Shown here piece after piece: positions 25,663 to 34,838 of a stretch of DNA of 64,000 bases. Numbering within the stretch: position 1 is the first letter of the stretch; every line of letters starts with the position of its first letter. Both the position numbers and the translations under genes were made by a program. The stretch comes from Actinophytocola sp036378875 (lineage in GTDB: Bacteria > Actinomycetota > Actinomycetes > Mycobacteriales > Pseudonocardiaceae), in contig NZ_DASUVO010000176.1 in the NCBI RefSeq assembly GCF_036378875.1, positions 62,001 to 126,000 of the forward strand, given 5' to 3'. Below the pieces are notes generated by a model. The model saw only the letters and a program-made list of their open reading frames with translations, was not told the origin of the DNA and made no database searches.

Positions 25663-26504
25663 CCGTGCTCGCGGAGGAAGTCCGCCAATCCCTTCAAGTC
25701 GTCCGTATTGATGTGGTCGACGCCAGCCGCGACCAGCTCGCCCCAGATCGCGTCGCGCTCCGGGCCCGGTACGTCCGGCGTGGCCCAGAAGCGGACGCGC
25801 TGCCCGGCACGGTGCGCCGTCCCGACGATGTCCCGCAGCTTGGCCCGCTGGTCGGCCGGCATCGCCCCGATGCCGGTCCACGTGAAGAGGTTGGTCCAGT
25901 TGTCCGACACGAGCGGGGTCAGCCGGGCGTCCGAGCCAGGCCCCAGGTCGGTCGTATTGGCAATGCGTCCGTCGTAGAACGCGACCCGAGTGGGCTGCGC
26001 GGTCATCGTGGCGCAGGGCCGGTTCCCGGACACGACGGCGGTGACGGCGCCCTGCCGGACACGGCCGTACCGGTAGCTGGACCACAGGAACGCGTATCGC
26101 GGGTCGCGCAGGAGCGCGTCGAGCGCCGCGTAGGTCGACTCGCCCTCGGTCTTGATGTCGATCAGCAGCTGGAAGCCCCGGTAGCCGCGGTAGACGGCGC
26201 CGTGGTTGCGGATCACCCGCTCCCGCAACGGATCCAGGTAGAGCGACGACAACGTGCGTGCCGGGTCGAGGTCCTCGGGGTCGTGCGCGACGAGCAGTTC
26301 GGTGCCGACCAGGAAGATGTCCGCCTCGACGCTCGTGAAGCCCTCGTCGAGCGCGTCGAAGAGCGGTCTGGGGTGCTCGTAGTCGTTGTGCGCGTGGGCC
26401 TGCGCGAGTGGCCGCACCCGCTCGTGCGCCGGCGCCGCGGCGACCGGCATCGAGCCGGCGACCAGGCCGAGGATGGTCAGTAACAGCAGCAGGGGACGCC
26501 GCAC
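25659..26504 (-). CDS. Secreted glycerophosphodiester phosphodiesterase/PLC-like phosphodiesterase
   Basis: 281 residues with an N-terminal signal peptide (RRPLLLLLTILGLVAGSMPV to about residue 24). The mature part has AHAHNDYEHPRPLFDALDEG and SVEADIFLVGTELLVAHDPE, the paired His and acidic residues of a PI-PLC-like TIM barrel, closest in pattern to AIM6-like and GDPD proteins. It is predicted to hydrolyse extracellular phosphodiesters. It ends CTAG-overlapping the WYL gene. The start ATG 26504 gives a well-formed signal peptide. Substrate is not shown. Confidence 0.85.
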   Translation of the reverse strand: MRRPLLLLLTILGLVAGSMPVAAAPAHERVRPLAQAHAHNDYEHPRPLFDALDEGFTSVEADIFLVGTELLVAHDPEDLDPARTLSSLYLDPLRERVIRNHGAVYRGYRGFQLLIDIKTEGESTYAALDALLRDPRYAFLWSSYRYGRVRQGAVTAVVSGNRPCATMTAQPTRVAFYDGRIANTTDLGPGSDARLTPLVSDNWTNLFTWTGIGAMPADQRAKLRDIVGTAHRAGQRVRFWATPDVPGPERDAIWGELVAAGVDHINTDDLKGLADFLREHG

Positions 26505-26622
26505 CGGAAACCTCCGTTGTCTCGAAAAGGTGTTGCCACGCTAGGCCACCACGGCGAACCACGGGTGAACCGCGAATGATTTCGGTCGACCGTATTGGGG
26601 GCGGCCCGGCATGATCGGGCGC

Positions 26623-27378
26623 ATGATCGACACGGGACTGAATGGCCGGGTCGTCCTGGTGACCGGGGGAGCGGGTGGCATCGGCGCGGCCATCAGCCGT
26701 GCGTTCGCGGCGGAGGGAGCCCGCGTGGTGGTTCACCACCTGGCCACGCGACTGGCCGCCCCGGAAGGTGTCAGCTGGGCACACACGCGGCCCAATGGCG
26801 CCGAGGAACTCGCGGCCGAGCTGGGCGGCACGACCGTGAGCGCCGACCTCGCCGAACCAGACGCGCCCGCCCGCCTGTTCGACGCGGTCGGCCAGGTGGA
26901 CGTGCTCGTCAACAACGCGGCGCACTGCGAGACCCCCGACTCGATCGACACGCTCACCGCGGCGAGCCTCGACCGGCACTACCGGGTCAACACGGTCGCC
27001 CCGGCTCTGCTCACGGCCGAACTCGCCCGCCGGGCCGGTGACCCACCGCCGTGCGTGGTCAACATCTCCACCGATGCGGCTCGCGCCTTCCCCGGCCAGA
27101 TCGGTTATGGCACCTCGAAAGCCGCGCTGGAGGCGCTCACTCGCGCGACCGCGCTCGACCTCGGCCCGGCCGGCATCCGCGTCAACGCGGTGGCGCCGGG
27201 CCCGGTGCAAACCGGCTGGATGACCGATGACCTGGTCGAACAGGTCCGGCAGGTCGTGCCCCTCGGCCGCGTCGGCGATCCGGCGGACATCGCCGACGCC
27301 GTCGTCTTCCTCGCCTCGCGCCAGTCCCGCTGGATCACCGGTCAGGTGCTCCAGGTCGCGGGAGGGCATGCGTTATGA
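26623..27378 (+). CDS. Short-chain dehydrogenase/reductase
   Basis: 251 residues from ATG 26623 (MIDTGLNGRVVLVTGGAGGI). The cofactor glycine motif TGGAGGIG, the NNAA motif of DVLVNNAAH, and the catalytic YxxxK in YGTSKAALEAL are present. It has a PGPVQT loop and the usual C-terminus. CATGAT at 26610-26615 lies 7 bases before ATG 26623, so a leaderless start is favoured over ATG 26611. The stop overlaps the HAD gene start (ATGA). Substrate and NAD/NADP preference cannot be assigned. Confidence 0.9.
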   Translation: MIDTGLNGRVVLVTGGAGGIGAAISRAFAAEGARVVVHHLATRLAAPEGVSWAHTRPNGAEELAAELGGTTVSADLAEPDAPARLFDAVGQVDVLVNNAAHCETPDSIDTLTAASLDRHYRVNTVAPALLTAELARRAGDPPPCVVNISTDAARAFPGQIGYGTSKAALEALTRATALDLGPAGIRVNAVAPGPVQTGWMTDDLVEQVRQVVPLGRVGDPADIADAVVFLASRQSRWITGQVLQVAGGHAL

Positions 27379-28037
27379 GGCAGGCCCTGCTCTGCGACCT
27401 CGACGGCGTGCTGCGCCGCTGGCCGCCCATGACCGGCATCGAGCAGGCGTACGGCGTGCCGCCAGGTGCCCTTGCCGCGGCGGCGTTCGCCCCCGACCGT
27501 CTCCTGCCCGCGGTCACCGGGCGGTGCACGGACGAGGAATGGCGTGCGGCGGTCGCCGCGGACCTGGCAACGCACACCGATCAGGCGACCGAGCTGGTGG
27601 CGGCGTGGTCCGCGAGCGTCGGGGAGGTCGACCAGGAGGTCGCCGAGCTCCTGGCGCGAGCACGCCGGCACGGCCCCGTCGTCCTGGTCACCAACGCGAC
27701 CACCCGCCTGGAGTCCGATGTGGACATTCTGGGCCTCGCCGATCTCGTCGACGCGATCGTGAACAGCGCACGCCTCGCGGCCGCCAAACCGGACCGCCGG
27801 ATCTACCTCGAAGCCGCCGAACGTGCGGGCGTGACGCCAGAACGGTGCCTGTTCGTCGACGACAGCGCAACGAACACCGACACGGCCCGCGCGCTCGGCA
27901 TGACGGCACACCACTTCACGGGCACCCCGGGACTACGCGCGTTCCTGGTCAGTCAGGGCTGGGAGCCGCGTGCAGCGTCCCGTCGCGGCCCGGGAGGCAC
28001 GCCGCCGCGCGGTCGGCGGCCAGGAGGAACTCCGTGA
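27375..28037 (+). CDS. HAD superfamily hydrolase
   Basis: 220 residues with HAD motif I LCDLDGVLRRW, motif II VLVTNAT, Lys of AAKPDRRIYLEA and motif IV LFVDDSATNTDTARALGM. The core ends near residue 195; the last about 25 residues (PRAASRRGPGGTPPRGRRPG) are basic, low-complexity and lie antisense to the C-terminus of the convergent SGNH gene, with which it overlaps by 89 bp. That suggests loss of an original stop and read-through. Coupled to the SDR gene by ATGA. Likely a small-molecule phosphatase; substrate unknown. Confidence 0.85.
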   Translation: MRQALLCDLDGVLRRWPPMTGIEQAYGVPPGALAAAAFAPDRLLPAVTGRCTDEEWRAAVAADLATHTDQATELVAAWSASVGEVDQEVAELLARARRHGPVVLVTNATTRLESDVDILGLADLVDAIVNSARLAAAKPDRRIYLEAAERAGVTPERCLFVDDSATNTDTARALGMTAHHFTGTPGLRAFLVSQGWEPRAASRRGPGGTPPRGRRPGGTP

Positions 28038-29001
28038 GGCACATGGCGAACGCCTCGTGCCCGGCCGCGTTGGGGTGGAAGGACTCCTGCAGTGCGTGGG
28101 TCGCGCGGTCGTCGGACTGCAGGTCGCCCCAATCGACGGACAACCGGCGGAACCACTCGCGGTCGGGGTCCCGGGCGGAGGAGCACGCCTCGTGCCCGGC
28201 TCCCGCCCGTGACAGGTCCAGGAACCGCGCGCCCGTGTTGGCCGCCGCCGTCCGCACCCCCGCGGTGAGCAACGGCACCGCGTCCTCCTCGACCCACCGC
28301 AGGTCCTGCGACAGGAACGGGCACCCCGACAGGTCCTGCAGGTCGCGTGCGACGCCAGGGCCGATCGGCGCCGCGTACGACTGGACGACGAGCTGGTAGT
28401 CCGAGCGCTGGTAACCCGCGTTGCGCAGCACGGTCTGGATGTCCTTCAACGCCTTCGTCAGCTTCGGGATCATCCGGTCGACGCGCCGCTCCCACTGGGG
28501 TCCGACGCTTCTGCTGCACGGCTTCTCCCGGCCGGCCCACGCCTGCACGCACGCGTTGAGCACGTGCGAGAACCCCGGGTCGTCGTTGGCGCCGGACGCC
28601 ACCACGACCGCCACCACACGGTTCCGGGTCGCGATCCTGGCGAGCTGCTGGGACTGCGAGATCTCCGTGTACTGCCTGGCCTTCCCCAGGCCGACCTGCG
28701 CGGACGGCGCTCCGGAGCAGGCCAGGTTGTACGCCTTCGCCACATCCGGCATGTCCACCTGGTAGATGGACGCGTGGGGTGAGCGGTGGCACCAGTTGCC
28801 CTTCTCACCGTTGGTGCCGCGTTCGTAGTCGCCGGCGCCCTCACCGGAGATGGTGCTGTCACCCATCGCGACGATGACTCTTGGCGCGTTCTGCGGTGGC
28901 CCCGGCAGGGGTCTCGGCTCGGGGAACAGGTGGTCGCCCGCCAACCCGAGCGTGGCCACCACGAGGACGAAGAAGAGAACAAGCCATCCCGACGGTCGCA
29001 T
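27949..29001 (-). CDS. Secreted or membrane-anchored SGNH/GDSL hydrolase
   Basis: 350 residues. An N-terminal hydrophobic segment (SGWLVLFFVLVVATLGLAGD) is followed by the catalytic Ser in VIVAMGDSTISGEGAGDYE, a block III-like GANDDP, and the C-terminal catalytic His in ESFHPNAAGHEAFA. Several Cys (WCHRS, NLACSG, GCPFL) suggest disulfides of an extracellular enzyme. Family members are esterases or lipases. ATG 29001 is used because the in-frame residues upstream overlap RidA. The 3' end overlaps the HAD gene on the other strand. It is probably co-transcribed with the RidA gene. Confidence 0.87.
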   Translation of the reverse strand: MRPSGWLVLFFVLVVATLGLAGDHLFPEPRPLPGPPQNAPRVIVAMGDSTISGEGAGDYERGTNGEKGNWCHRSPHASIYQVDMPDVAKAYNLACSGAPSAQVGLGKARQYTEISQSQQLARIATRNRVVAVVVASGANDDPGFSHVLNACVQAWAGREKPCSRSVGPQWERRVDRMIPKLTKALKDIQTVLRNAGYQRSDYQLVVQSYAAPIGPGVARDLQDLSGCPFLSQDLRWVEEDAVPLLTAGVRTAAANTGARFLDLSRAGAGHEACSSARDPDREWFRRLSVDWGDLQSDDRATHALQESFHPNAAGHEAFAMCLTEFLLAADRAAACLPGRDGTLHAAPSPD

Positions 29002-29012
29002 CGGGTGAGAGT

Positions 29013-29405
29013 TTACGGGGCATCCACCACCGCGACCGCCTCGATCTCGACCAGCCACTCCGGGCGGGCAAGACAGTCGACCTGGGCAATGGTGTCCGCC
29101 GGGTAGGGCTCGGTGAAGTACTCGCGCCGCAGCTCGATGACCCGGTCGATGACGGACATGTCGGTGACGAAGATCGTCACCTTGACGACGTGCGCCAGAT
29201 CGGTTCCGGCGTGCTCCAGCACCCGTGCCAGGTTCGCGAACACCTGCCGAGCCTGTGTGTCGAAGTCGCCGATCCCGACCGTGTCGCCGTGCTCGTCGAC
29301 CGCTGCCTGCCCCGACACGAACACGAGGTTGCCCACCCGGACACCCAGCGAGATCGCGTACGGCTCGTACCAGTCCGGTGTCGTGGTGACCTTGGTGAGG
29401 TTCAT
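29013..29405 (-). CDS. RidA family protein (YjgF/YER057c/UK114)
   Basis: 130 residues from ATG 29405 (MNLTKVTTTPDWYEPYAISL). Contains NLVFVSGQAAVDEHGDTVGI, QARQVFANLARVLEHAGTDL and the C-terminal EIEAVAVV, diagnostic of the family. RidA proteins deaminate reactive enamine/imine intermediates of amino-acid metabolism. Longer in-frame versions back to 29477 would run into the divergent HxlR gene. It is divergent from HxlR, which may regulate it, with AGTAC repeated at 29421 and 29440. Confidence 0.9.
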   Translation of the reverse strand: MNLTKVTTTPDWYEPYAISLGVRVGNLVFVSGQAAVDEHGDTVGIGDFDTQARQVFANLARVLEHAGTDLAHVVKVTIFVTDMSVIDRVIELRREYFTEPYPADTIAQVDCLARPEWLVEIEAVAVVDAP

Positions 29406-29467
29406 ACGGTCAGCTTCGCGAGTACACGCTCCACCGACAAGTACGGTCTTTTTGTATAGTGTCCGAG

Positions 29468-29794
29468 GTGCGGACACGGTTGGCGCGGACCAGCATCGAC
29501 TGCCCGACCGAGCTGGCCATGGAGATCCTCGGCGGCAAGTGGAAGCTCGTGATCCTCGAGCACCTGAGGGACGGTGTGCGGCGGTTCGGCGAGTTGCAAC
29601 GCCTGCTGCCCGCCATCACCCCGCGCATGCTCACCCGTCAGCTGCGCGAGCTCGAGGCCGACGGCATCGTCCACCGGCACGTGTACCCGGTGGTGCCGCC
29701 CAAGGTCGAGTACTCGCTCACTGGCCTCGGCCGCGACCTCGAGCCCCTGCTCACCCAGCTGCGTGCCTGGGGCGAGCGGTACCGGACGCTATAG
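29468..29794 (+). CDS. HxlR family winged-helix regulator
   Basis: 108 residues from GTG 29468 (VRTRLARTSIDCPTELAMEI). The HxlR core is LGGKWKLVILEHLRDGVRRF and TPRMLTRQLRELEADGIVHR, ending in VEYSLTGLGRDLEPLLTQLR. TATAGT at 29455-29460 ends 7 bases before GTG 29468, a leaderless arrangement; GTG 29459 is in frame but would overlap the -10 box. HxlR proteins often sense redox or aldehydes, and Cys near the N-terminus (DCPTE) is consistent. It overlaps the S28 peptidase stop by 6 bases (CTATAG). Confidence 0.9.
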   Translation: MRTRLARTSIDCPTELAMEILGGKWKLVILEHLRDGVRRFGELQRLLPAITPRMLTRQLRELEADGIVHRHVYPVVPPKVEYSLTGLGRDLEPLLTQLRAWGERYRTL

Positions 29795-31171
29795 CGGCCG
29801 GCGCTCCAGGTCCGGGTTGTACGAGTCCAGCACCGCGGTCGAGCGTTGCGTGGCCGGCGCCGACACCCCCGCCCAGCGACGCACGGTCGCGCGGGCGGCC
29901 TCGGCGTCCGTCGCCGTGAGCTGCGCGATGTTCGCGCCGTGGTTCGCGCCGGGCGCGGTGTAGGTGTAGGAGTCCTTCGAACTGGGGTGGAACTGCTCCG
30001 CGCTCCACGGGTCGTTCGAGCCGTACACGAACAACATCTGACTGGACGTCTTCGTCACCCAGCGGTCCACGTCGATCATCGGAGCCGGGTCGTACGGCGA
30101 ACGAAGTTCCGGGGGAAGGCTCGAGTTCGCGACGTACAGGTTCGGGTAGTGGAGCAGGTCCTCCAGATACCGGAACTTCGGCTCCGCCCAGCCCAGCTGC
30201 GTCGCCGCCTGGTAGAAGTACGGCGCGTAGGGCAGGATCCCTTCGTCCGTGTAGAACGACACCGTCGCGTTCTGGTCGATGAACGTGAGGATTTCCTCGT
30301 TCGTCGCGTCCCGGCCCGGCACCTGGCAGTTGGCCTCGTTGTTGTACTGCCAGAACGCCCATTCGGTGTCGAGCACTGCCATCTCGAACGCGCGGTCCGG
30401 CGAGCCGAAGACCTGGTTGAAATGCAGGCCGTTCTCCGCCGCGTACGCCTCGTAGATGTTCACCAGGTCGGTTCGCCGGGACAGCGCTTCCTGCTGCAGA
30501 GCCTTCAGCGCGGTTCGACAGGCGGGGGTGGCGCCGACGGAGGCGAAGAAATCGTCGTACGAACTGTCCTCGGAGTTGTTCGCGTCGTTGGGCGCGACGT
30601 ACGCGACGACGCCGTCGAGGTCCCTCGGATAGAACCTGCGGTGGTACACCGAGGTCATCCCGCCCTTGCTCGCGCCGGTGGCGAGCCACTTCTTGCCGTA
30701 GACGGCCTTGAGGGCCAGCGTGAGCTTGTGGTGGTCGGTGGCCGCCTGCCAGATGTCGAGCTTGCGCCAGTCCGCCGGGTTCGGCCGGGACGGCGTGAAG
30801 AACCGCTGTTCCACCGAGATCTGGTTTCCGTCGACCAGCACGGTCGGCTCGGCGCGGAAGCTGCGCTCCGGCATGTTGTAGCCGGTCGTGTGCAGCACCA
30901 TCGGCCGGTTCACGTCGCGGTGCAGCAGTTGCAGCCGCTGCTGGAACGTCGGCCCAGCCGGGTTCGTGTGGTCGACCGGCTGCCGGTAGGTGAGGAAGAA
31001 GAACCGGAAACCCGGCGCCGGTGCCGGGTTCTCGGACACCACGGTCATGCCGGGGATCGCGGCGAGCCGGGCCGCGATGTCCGGCGGCGCCGCCTGTGCC
31101 GGCGCGACCGGGACGAGCCCGATCACCGTCGTCGCGACCGCGGCCGCCAAGGTTCTTCTGCCGATGCCCAT
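29789..31171 (-). CDS. Secreted S28-type tripeptidyl aminopeptidase
   Basis: 460 residues. Signal peptide MGIGRRTLAAAVATTVIGLV through PAQAAPP. The nucleophile motif is TGASKGGMTSVYHRRFY, with YGSNDPW (Asp) and APGANHGANIAQL (His) supplying the rest of the triad, as in the Streptomyces PS-10 tripeptidyl aminopeptidase. It removes tripeptides from secreted peptides. GGGGAG lies upstream of ATG 31171. Longer in-frame starts (to 31234) would put residues ahead of the signal peptide. The gene may serve extracellular nutrition along with the other exported hydrolases. Confidence 0.9.
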   Translation of the reverse strand: MGIGRRTLAAAVATTVIGLVPVAPAQAAPPDIAARLAAIPGMTVVSENPAPAPGFRFFFLTYRQPVDHTNPAGPTFQQRLQLLHRDVNRPMVLHTTGYNMPERSFRAEPTVLVDGNQISVEQRFFTPSRPNPADWRKLDIWQAATDHHKLTLALKAVYGKKWLATGASKGGMTSVYHRRFYPRDLDGVVAYVAPNDANNSEDSSYDDFFASVGATPACRTALKALQQEALSRRTDLVNIYEAYAAENGLHFNQVFGSPDRAFEMAVLDTEWAFWQYNNEANCQVPGRDATNEEILTFIDQNATVSFYTDEGILPYAPYFYQAATQLGWAEPKFRYLEDLLHYPNLYVANSSLPPELRSPYDPAPMIDVDRWVTKTSSQMLFVYGSNDPWSAEQFHPSSKDSYTYTAPGANHGANIAQLTATDAEAARATVRRWAGVSAPATQRSTAVLDSYNPDLERRPL

Positions 31172-31340
31172 GCCCGCACTCCCCGGTCGCAGGGTCAACC
31201 ACGGGGCATTCTCGCTGAGTGACCGGCCGAACACAGCCGCCGATCAGCGGAGTCCGGTGCGTGCGGTGATACGTGTCCTGCATCGTCTGGAACGGATCGT
31301 TCATTGGACGCCGGCGGGGGGCGGTCGCGAGGCTGGGCAC

Positions 31341-32276
31341 ATGCCGACCTTCGGAATCCTGCACGACTTCCGCCGGCCTGGCGGCGGTGACTATGTCGAG
31401 TACTACGCGGAGTGCCTCGCCGAGGTGGCGCTCGCCGACGAGCTCGGCCTGGACACGGTGTGGCTGTCCGAGCATCACCTGACGCCCGACGGCATGACGC
31501 CCGCGCCGCTGGTCCTGGCGGCCGCGATCGCCGTTCGCACCAACAGGATCCGAATCGGTACGAGCGTATTGGTGTTGCCGCTGCACCAGCCGTTGCGGCT
31601 GGCGGAGGAGGCCGCGACGGTGGACCTCCTGTCGGGTGGTCGCCTCGTGCTCGGTGTCGGTCAGGGCTACGCGCACCAGGAGTTCGCGGCGTTCGGCGTG
31701 CCGCGGCGGCATCGGGCCCGGCTGCTCGACGAGGGCGTCGCGCTGCTGCGCGAGGCGCTGACGACCGGTCGTGCCGGCACGGTGCCGGTGACGCCGAGCC
31801 CGCTGCGTCCGGTGCCGCTGTACGTCGGGGGAGTCACGGAAGCGGGACTGCGGAGGGCGGCCCGCCTCGGCGACGGCGTGATCGTCTACTGCGCGACCCC
31901 GGCCGACCTGCGTGCGCGGCGCGCCGTGCTCGACACGATCGCCCCGGACGTGCCGTTGGTCTGCACGAGCGTCCTGCACGTCGCGGAGTCGGCGGAACAG
32001 GCGTGGGCCGAGGCCGCGCCCGGCATCGCGTACCTGGAGAACCAGATCAGCGGGTACGCGGAACGAGCCGAGACGCCCGTATTGCCACGCGATGCCTACC
32101 TGGTCGGCACACCCGCCGAGGTCGCGGCCCGTCTCGCCGACCTCGCCGACGAGCTACGTTTCGAGCATTTCGCCCACTGGGCACGACTACCCGGTCTGTC
32201 GCACGAGCGAGCGCTCGAGTCGCTGCGGCTGTTCGCCGACGCGATGACTCCCGTCCACCGTCCCGCGGGCCGGTGA
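31341..32276 (+). CDS. LLM-class flavin-dependent oxidoreductase
   Basis: 311 residues, starting MPTFGILHDFRRPGGGDYVE. Bacterial luciferase-like TIM barrel motifs: ADELGLDTVWLSEHHLTPDG, RTNRIRIGTSVLVLPLHQPL, LLSGGRLVLGVGQGYAHQEF. It uses FMN or coenzyme F420; the family cannot be separated by eye. GAGGCT at 31329-31334 is 6 bases before ATG 31341, an acceptable leaderless -10. It is convergent with kamA. No lysine-pathway role is evident. Confidence 0.9.
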   Translation: MPTFGILHDFRRPGGGDYVEYYAECLAEVALADELGLDTVWLSEHHLTPDGMTPAPLVLAAAIAVRTNRIRIGTSVLVLPLHQPLRLAEEAATVDLLSGGRLVLGVGQGYAHQEFAAFGVPRRHRARLLDEGVALLREALTTGRAGTVPVTPSPLRPVPLYVGGVTEAGLRRAARLGDGVIVYCATPADLRARRAVLDTIAPDVPLVCTSVLHVAESAEQAWAEAAPGIAYLENQISGYAERAETPVLPRDAYLVGTPAEVAARLADLADELRFEHFAHWARLPGLSHERALESLRLFADAMTPVHRPAGR

Positions 32277-32281
32277 CGGTT

Positions 32282-32328
32282 GGCGGGTGCGCCCGGAGTA
32301 GCCCCTGCCGACCCCGGTCGCACCCGCC
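32282..32328. terminator. Hairpin between convergent LLM gene and kamA
   Basis: A perfect 10-bp stem (32282-32291 with 32319-32328; arms GGCGGGTGCG/CGCACCCGCC) encloses a 27-base loop and ends right at the kamA stop codon. Confidence 0.5.
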
Positions 32329-33729
32329 TCAGGCATCCGAGCCGGCCGTGCGCCACCACTCCTTGCCCCGCTCCGGCAGCGTGGAGATCGGATCGTAGTA
32401 CGGGTAGTGACGGGTCAACGCGTCGGCGTCGCGGTGTTCGATGCCGGTGCGGTAGTTCTTGGTCCAGTAGGAGATGCCGCGTTCGCGGTCGTACTCCGCG
32501 ACCTGGTGCACCCACCGCTTCCCGACGTACGGCACGTCGCAGATGATGCGGGGCGTGGCGTAACCGGGCAGATACCCCATGATCGCGTGCTGGAGCTGCT
32601 GCGCCTCCCACACCGCGACCCGCCAGTGCTCCGCGTTCGGGATCATGTCGCACATGTAGAAGTAGTACGGCAGTATGTTCGCCTCGCCCTGCAACGCGAA
32701 GCACAGGTCCAGCAGGTCGTCCGGCGTCGCGTTGACCCCGCGCATCAGCACGCCCTGGTTGCGCACGTCCCGGACGCCGACCTCGAGTGCCGTCCGCGCC
32801 GCCTCGGCGACCAGCGGGGTCACCGACTGCGCGTGGTTCACGTGCGTATGTATTGCCAGGTTGACGCCACGGCGGTGGGCCGTGCGGGCGACCCGCTCCA
32901 GTCCCTCGACGACCTTCGGCTGTAACCAGTGCTGCGGCAGGCCGGCCAGCGCCTTGGTCGCCAGGCGGATGTCCCGAACCGACACGATGTCCAGCAGCCG
33001 CATGAGGAACGACTCCAGCTGGTGCCACGGCACGTTCGCGACGTCGCCGCCCGACACCACGACGTCACGCACGCCCGGCGTTCGCTTCAGGTAGTCGATC
33101 ATCTGGTCCTGGCGGTCGACCGGCTTCAACGACAGCTTGTGCTTGTCCACCACCGGGGTCGAGTTGCCGACCAGGTCCATCCGCGTGCAGTGCCCGCAGT
33201 ACTGCGGGCACGTCGACAACAGCTCCGCGAGCACCTTGGTCGGGTAGCGGTGGGTCAGTCCCTCGACGACCCACATCTCCGCCTCGTGCAGGGAGTCCCG
33301 CGACGAGTGCGGATGGCTCGGCCACATCGGGTCGCGGTCGCTGGCCACCGGCATCATGTAGCGCCGGACGGGGTCCGCGAGGAACGCCTTCGTCAGGTCA
33401 CCGTCCGTGACGTCCGGCACCATCGTGTTGAGCATCTGCGGCGGCAGGAGCATCGACATCGTGGCGAGCCGTTCCTGGTCGGCGACCAGGTCCTCGTAGA
33501 AGGACTCGGCGACCCGGTCGCCCAACACGCCCCGCAGCTGACCGACGTTCTTCACGCAGTGCGCACGCTGCCACTGGGCGTCCCGCCACTGCGCCTCGGT
33601 CACGTCCCGCCAGCCAGGGAACCGACGCCAGTCGGGCTCGACAAGTTCTCTTCTGGTGTATTCGTACGGTTGACCCACGGCCTCCGCGACCGTCGTGGCG
33701 ATGGTGACCGCATCGGGTGTTGCTGTCAT
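32329..33729 (-). CDS. kamA: Lysine 2,3-aminomutase (radical SAM)
   Basis: 466 residues. The radical-SAM triad is Cys174-x3-Cys178-x2-Cys181 (CPQYCGHC). The putative PLP-binding lysine is Lys404 in CDVPYVGKRWV, aligning with the PGGGGK lysine of clostridial KAM, and a VSGGDVANV SAM-binding loop follows the cluster. The enzyme converts L-lysine to beta-lysine. GAGGA precedes ATG 33729, and the divergent gene is kdd, the third enzyme of the pathway. The 80-bp divergent promoter contains TATAGT on the minus strand (33778-33783). Confidence 0.92.
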   Translation of the reverse strand: MTATPDAVTIATTVAEAVGQPYEYTRRELVEPDWRRFPGWRDVTEAQWRDAQWQRAHCVKNVGQLRGVLGDRVAESFYEDLVADQERLATMSMLLPPQMLNTMVPDVTDGDLTKAFLADPVRRYMMPVASDRDPMWPSHPHSSRDSLHEAEMWVVEGLTHRYPTKVLAELLSTCPQYCGHCTRMDLVGNSTPVVDKHKLSLKPVDRQDQMIDYLKRTPGVRDVVVSGGDVANVPWHQLESFLMRLLDIVSVRDIRLATKALAGLPQHWLQPKVVEGLERVARTAHRRGVNLAIHTHVNHAQSVTPLVAEAARTALEVGVRDVRNQGVLMRGVNATPDDLLDLCFALQGEANILPYYFYMCDMIPNAEHWRVAVWEAQQLQHAIMGYLPGYATPRIICDVPYVGKRWVHQVAEYDRERGISYWTKNYRTGIEHRDADALTRHYPYYDPISTLPERGKEWWRTAGSDA

Positions 33730-33809
33730 CCGTCCTCCTGGTCGCGAAGTTGACCTAAAGATATGCTGCTGGAAAGTACTATAGGCGCAAATTCTGCGGA
33801 AGGTGTGTC

Positions 33810-34838
33810 GTGTCTTCCCCCTACGGACTACATCGTGTGGTCGAACCGGCAGGCGTCCTGCCCCAACAAGCCTGGCGACTCTCCACGGAACTTCCCTTGT
33901 GGCCCGATGAAGTCCTGGTCGATGTCGAGCGCCTGAACCTGGACGCCGCGTCGTACCGACAGCTGCGGGAGGAACACGGCTCGCCAGCAGCGGTCCGCCG
34001 CGCGGTGGCCGAGATCATCGAGCGCCGCGGGAAGATGCACAACCCGGTCACCGGCTCCGGGGGCATGCTGCTCGGCACCGTCCGCGAGGTGGGTCCGGAG
34101 TCGCGACTGGCGTTGACGGAGGGTGACCGAATCGCGACGCTCGTGTCGCTCACGCTCACCCCGCTACGGATCGACGACGGCCTCGAGAACTGGTCCGGCG
34201 AGGGGGAGCAGGTGCCCTGCCAGGGTGCCGCGATCCTGTTCGGCCGTTCCATCGCGGCCGTACTGCCCACCGACCTGCCGGCCGAGCTCGCCCTGTCCGT
34301 GTTCGACGTGTGCGGTGCGCCGGCGCTCACCGACCGTGTGGTGCGCGAGGCTGGTTCCGGGTCGTCCGTATTGGTGCTTGGTGGAGGCGGCAAGTCGGGC
34401 AGCCTCTCGCTGGCCGCGGCCCGGCGGGCCGGCGCGGGGCGGTTGGTCGCGCTCGTGCCGACAGACAGCGAGGGTGACGCCGTGCGTGCCGCCGGGTTGG
34501 CCGACGAGGTCGTGGTCGCCGACGCGCGCGACCCGGTGGCGGTGGCCGACGCGGTGGGGAGTCAGGTCGACGTCACCGTGGTGTGCGTGGACGTGCCGGG
34601 TTGCGAGCACGGCGCGGTCCTGGCCACCGCCGACGGTGGCACGATCGTGTTCTTCTCCATGGCCACGTCGTTCTCCTCGGCCGCGCTCGGCGCGGAAGGG
34701 TTGGCCGCCGACGTCCGCATGCTCGTCGGCAACGGCTTCGTGCCAGGCCACGCCGACTTCGCACTTGAGCTATTCCGGGCCAATCCCGGTGTGCGTGCGT
34801 TGTTCTCCCACCGCGAGCGGCACACTGCGACAGCATGA
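33810..34838 (+). CDS. kdd: L-erythro-3,5-diaminohexanoate dehydrogenase
   Basis: 342 residues. N-terminus GLHRVVEPAGVLPQQAWRLS and a C-terminal Rossmann half with VLVLGGGGKSGSLSLAAARR, plus GSGGMLLGTVREVG: features of the Kdd family. The enzyme oxidatively deaminates 3,5-diaminohexanoate to 5-amino-3-oxohexanoate with NAD(P). It starts the rightward operon and is followed, with ATGA overlap, by an amidohydrolase gene. GTG 33810 has GGAAGG upstream. Assignment is supported by kamA and kamDE nearby. Confidence 0.88.
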   Translation: MSSPYGLHRVVEPAGVLPQQAWRLSTELPLWPDEVLVDVERLNLDAASYRQLREEHGSPAAVRRAVAEIIERRGKMHNPVTGSGGMLLGTVREVGPESRLALTEGDRIATLVSLTLTPLRIDDGLENWSGEGEQVPCQGAAILFGRSIAAVLPTDLPAELALSVFDVCGAPALTDRVVREAGSGSSVLVLGGGGKSGSLSLAAARRAGAGRLVALVPTDSEGDAVRAAGLADEVVVADARDPVAVADAVGSQVDVTVVCVDVPGCEHGAVLATADGGTIVFFSMATSFSSAALGAEGLAADVRMLVGNGFVPGHADFALELFRANPGVRALFSHRERHTATA

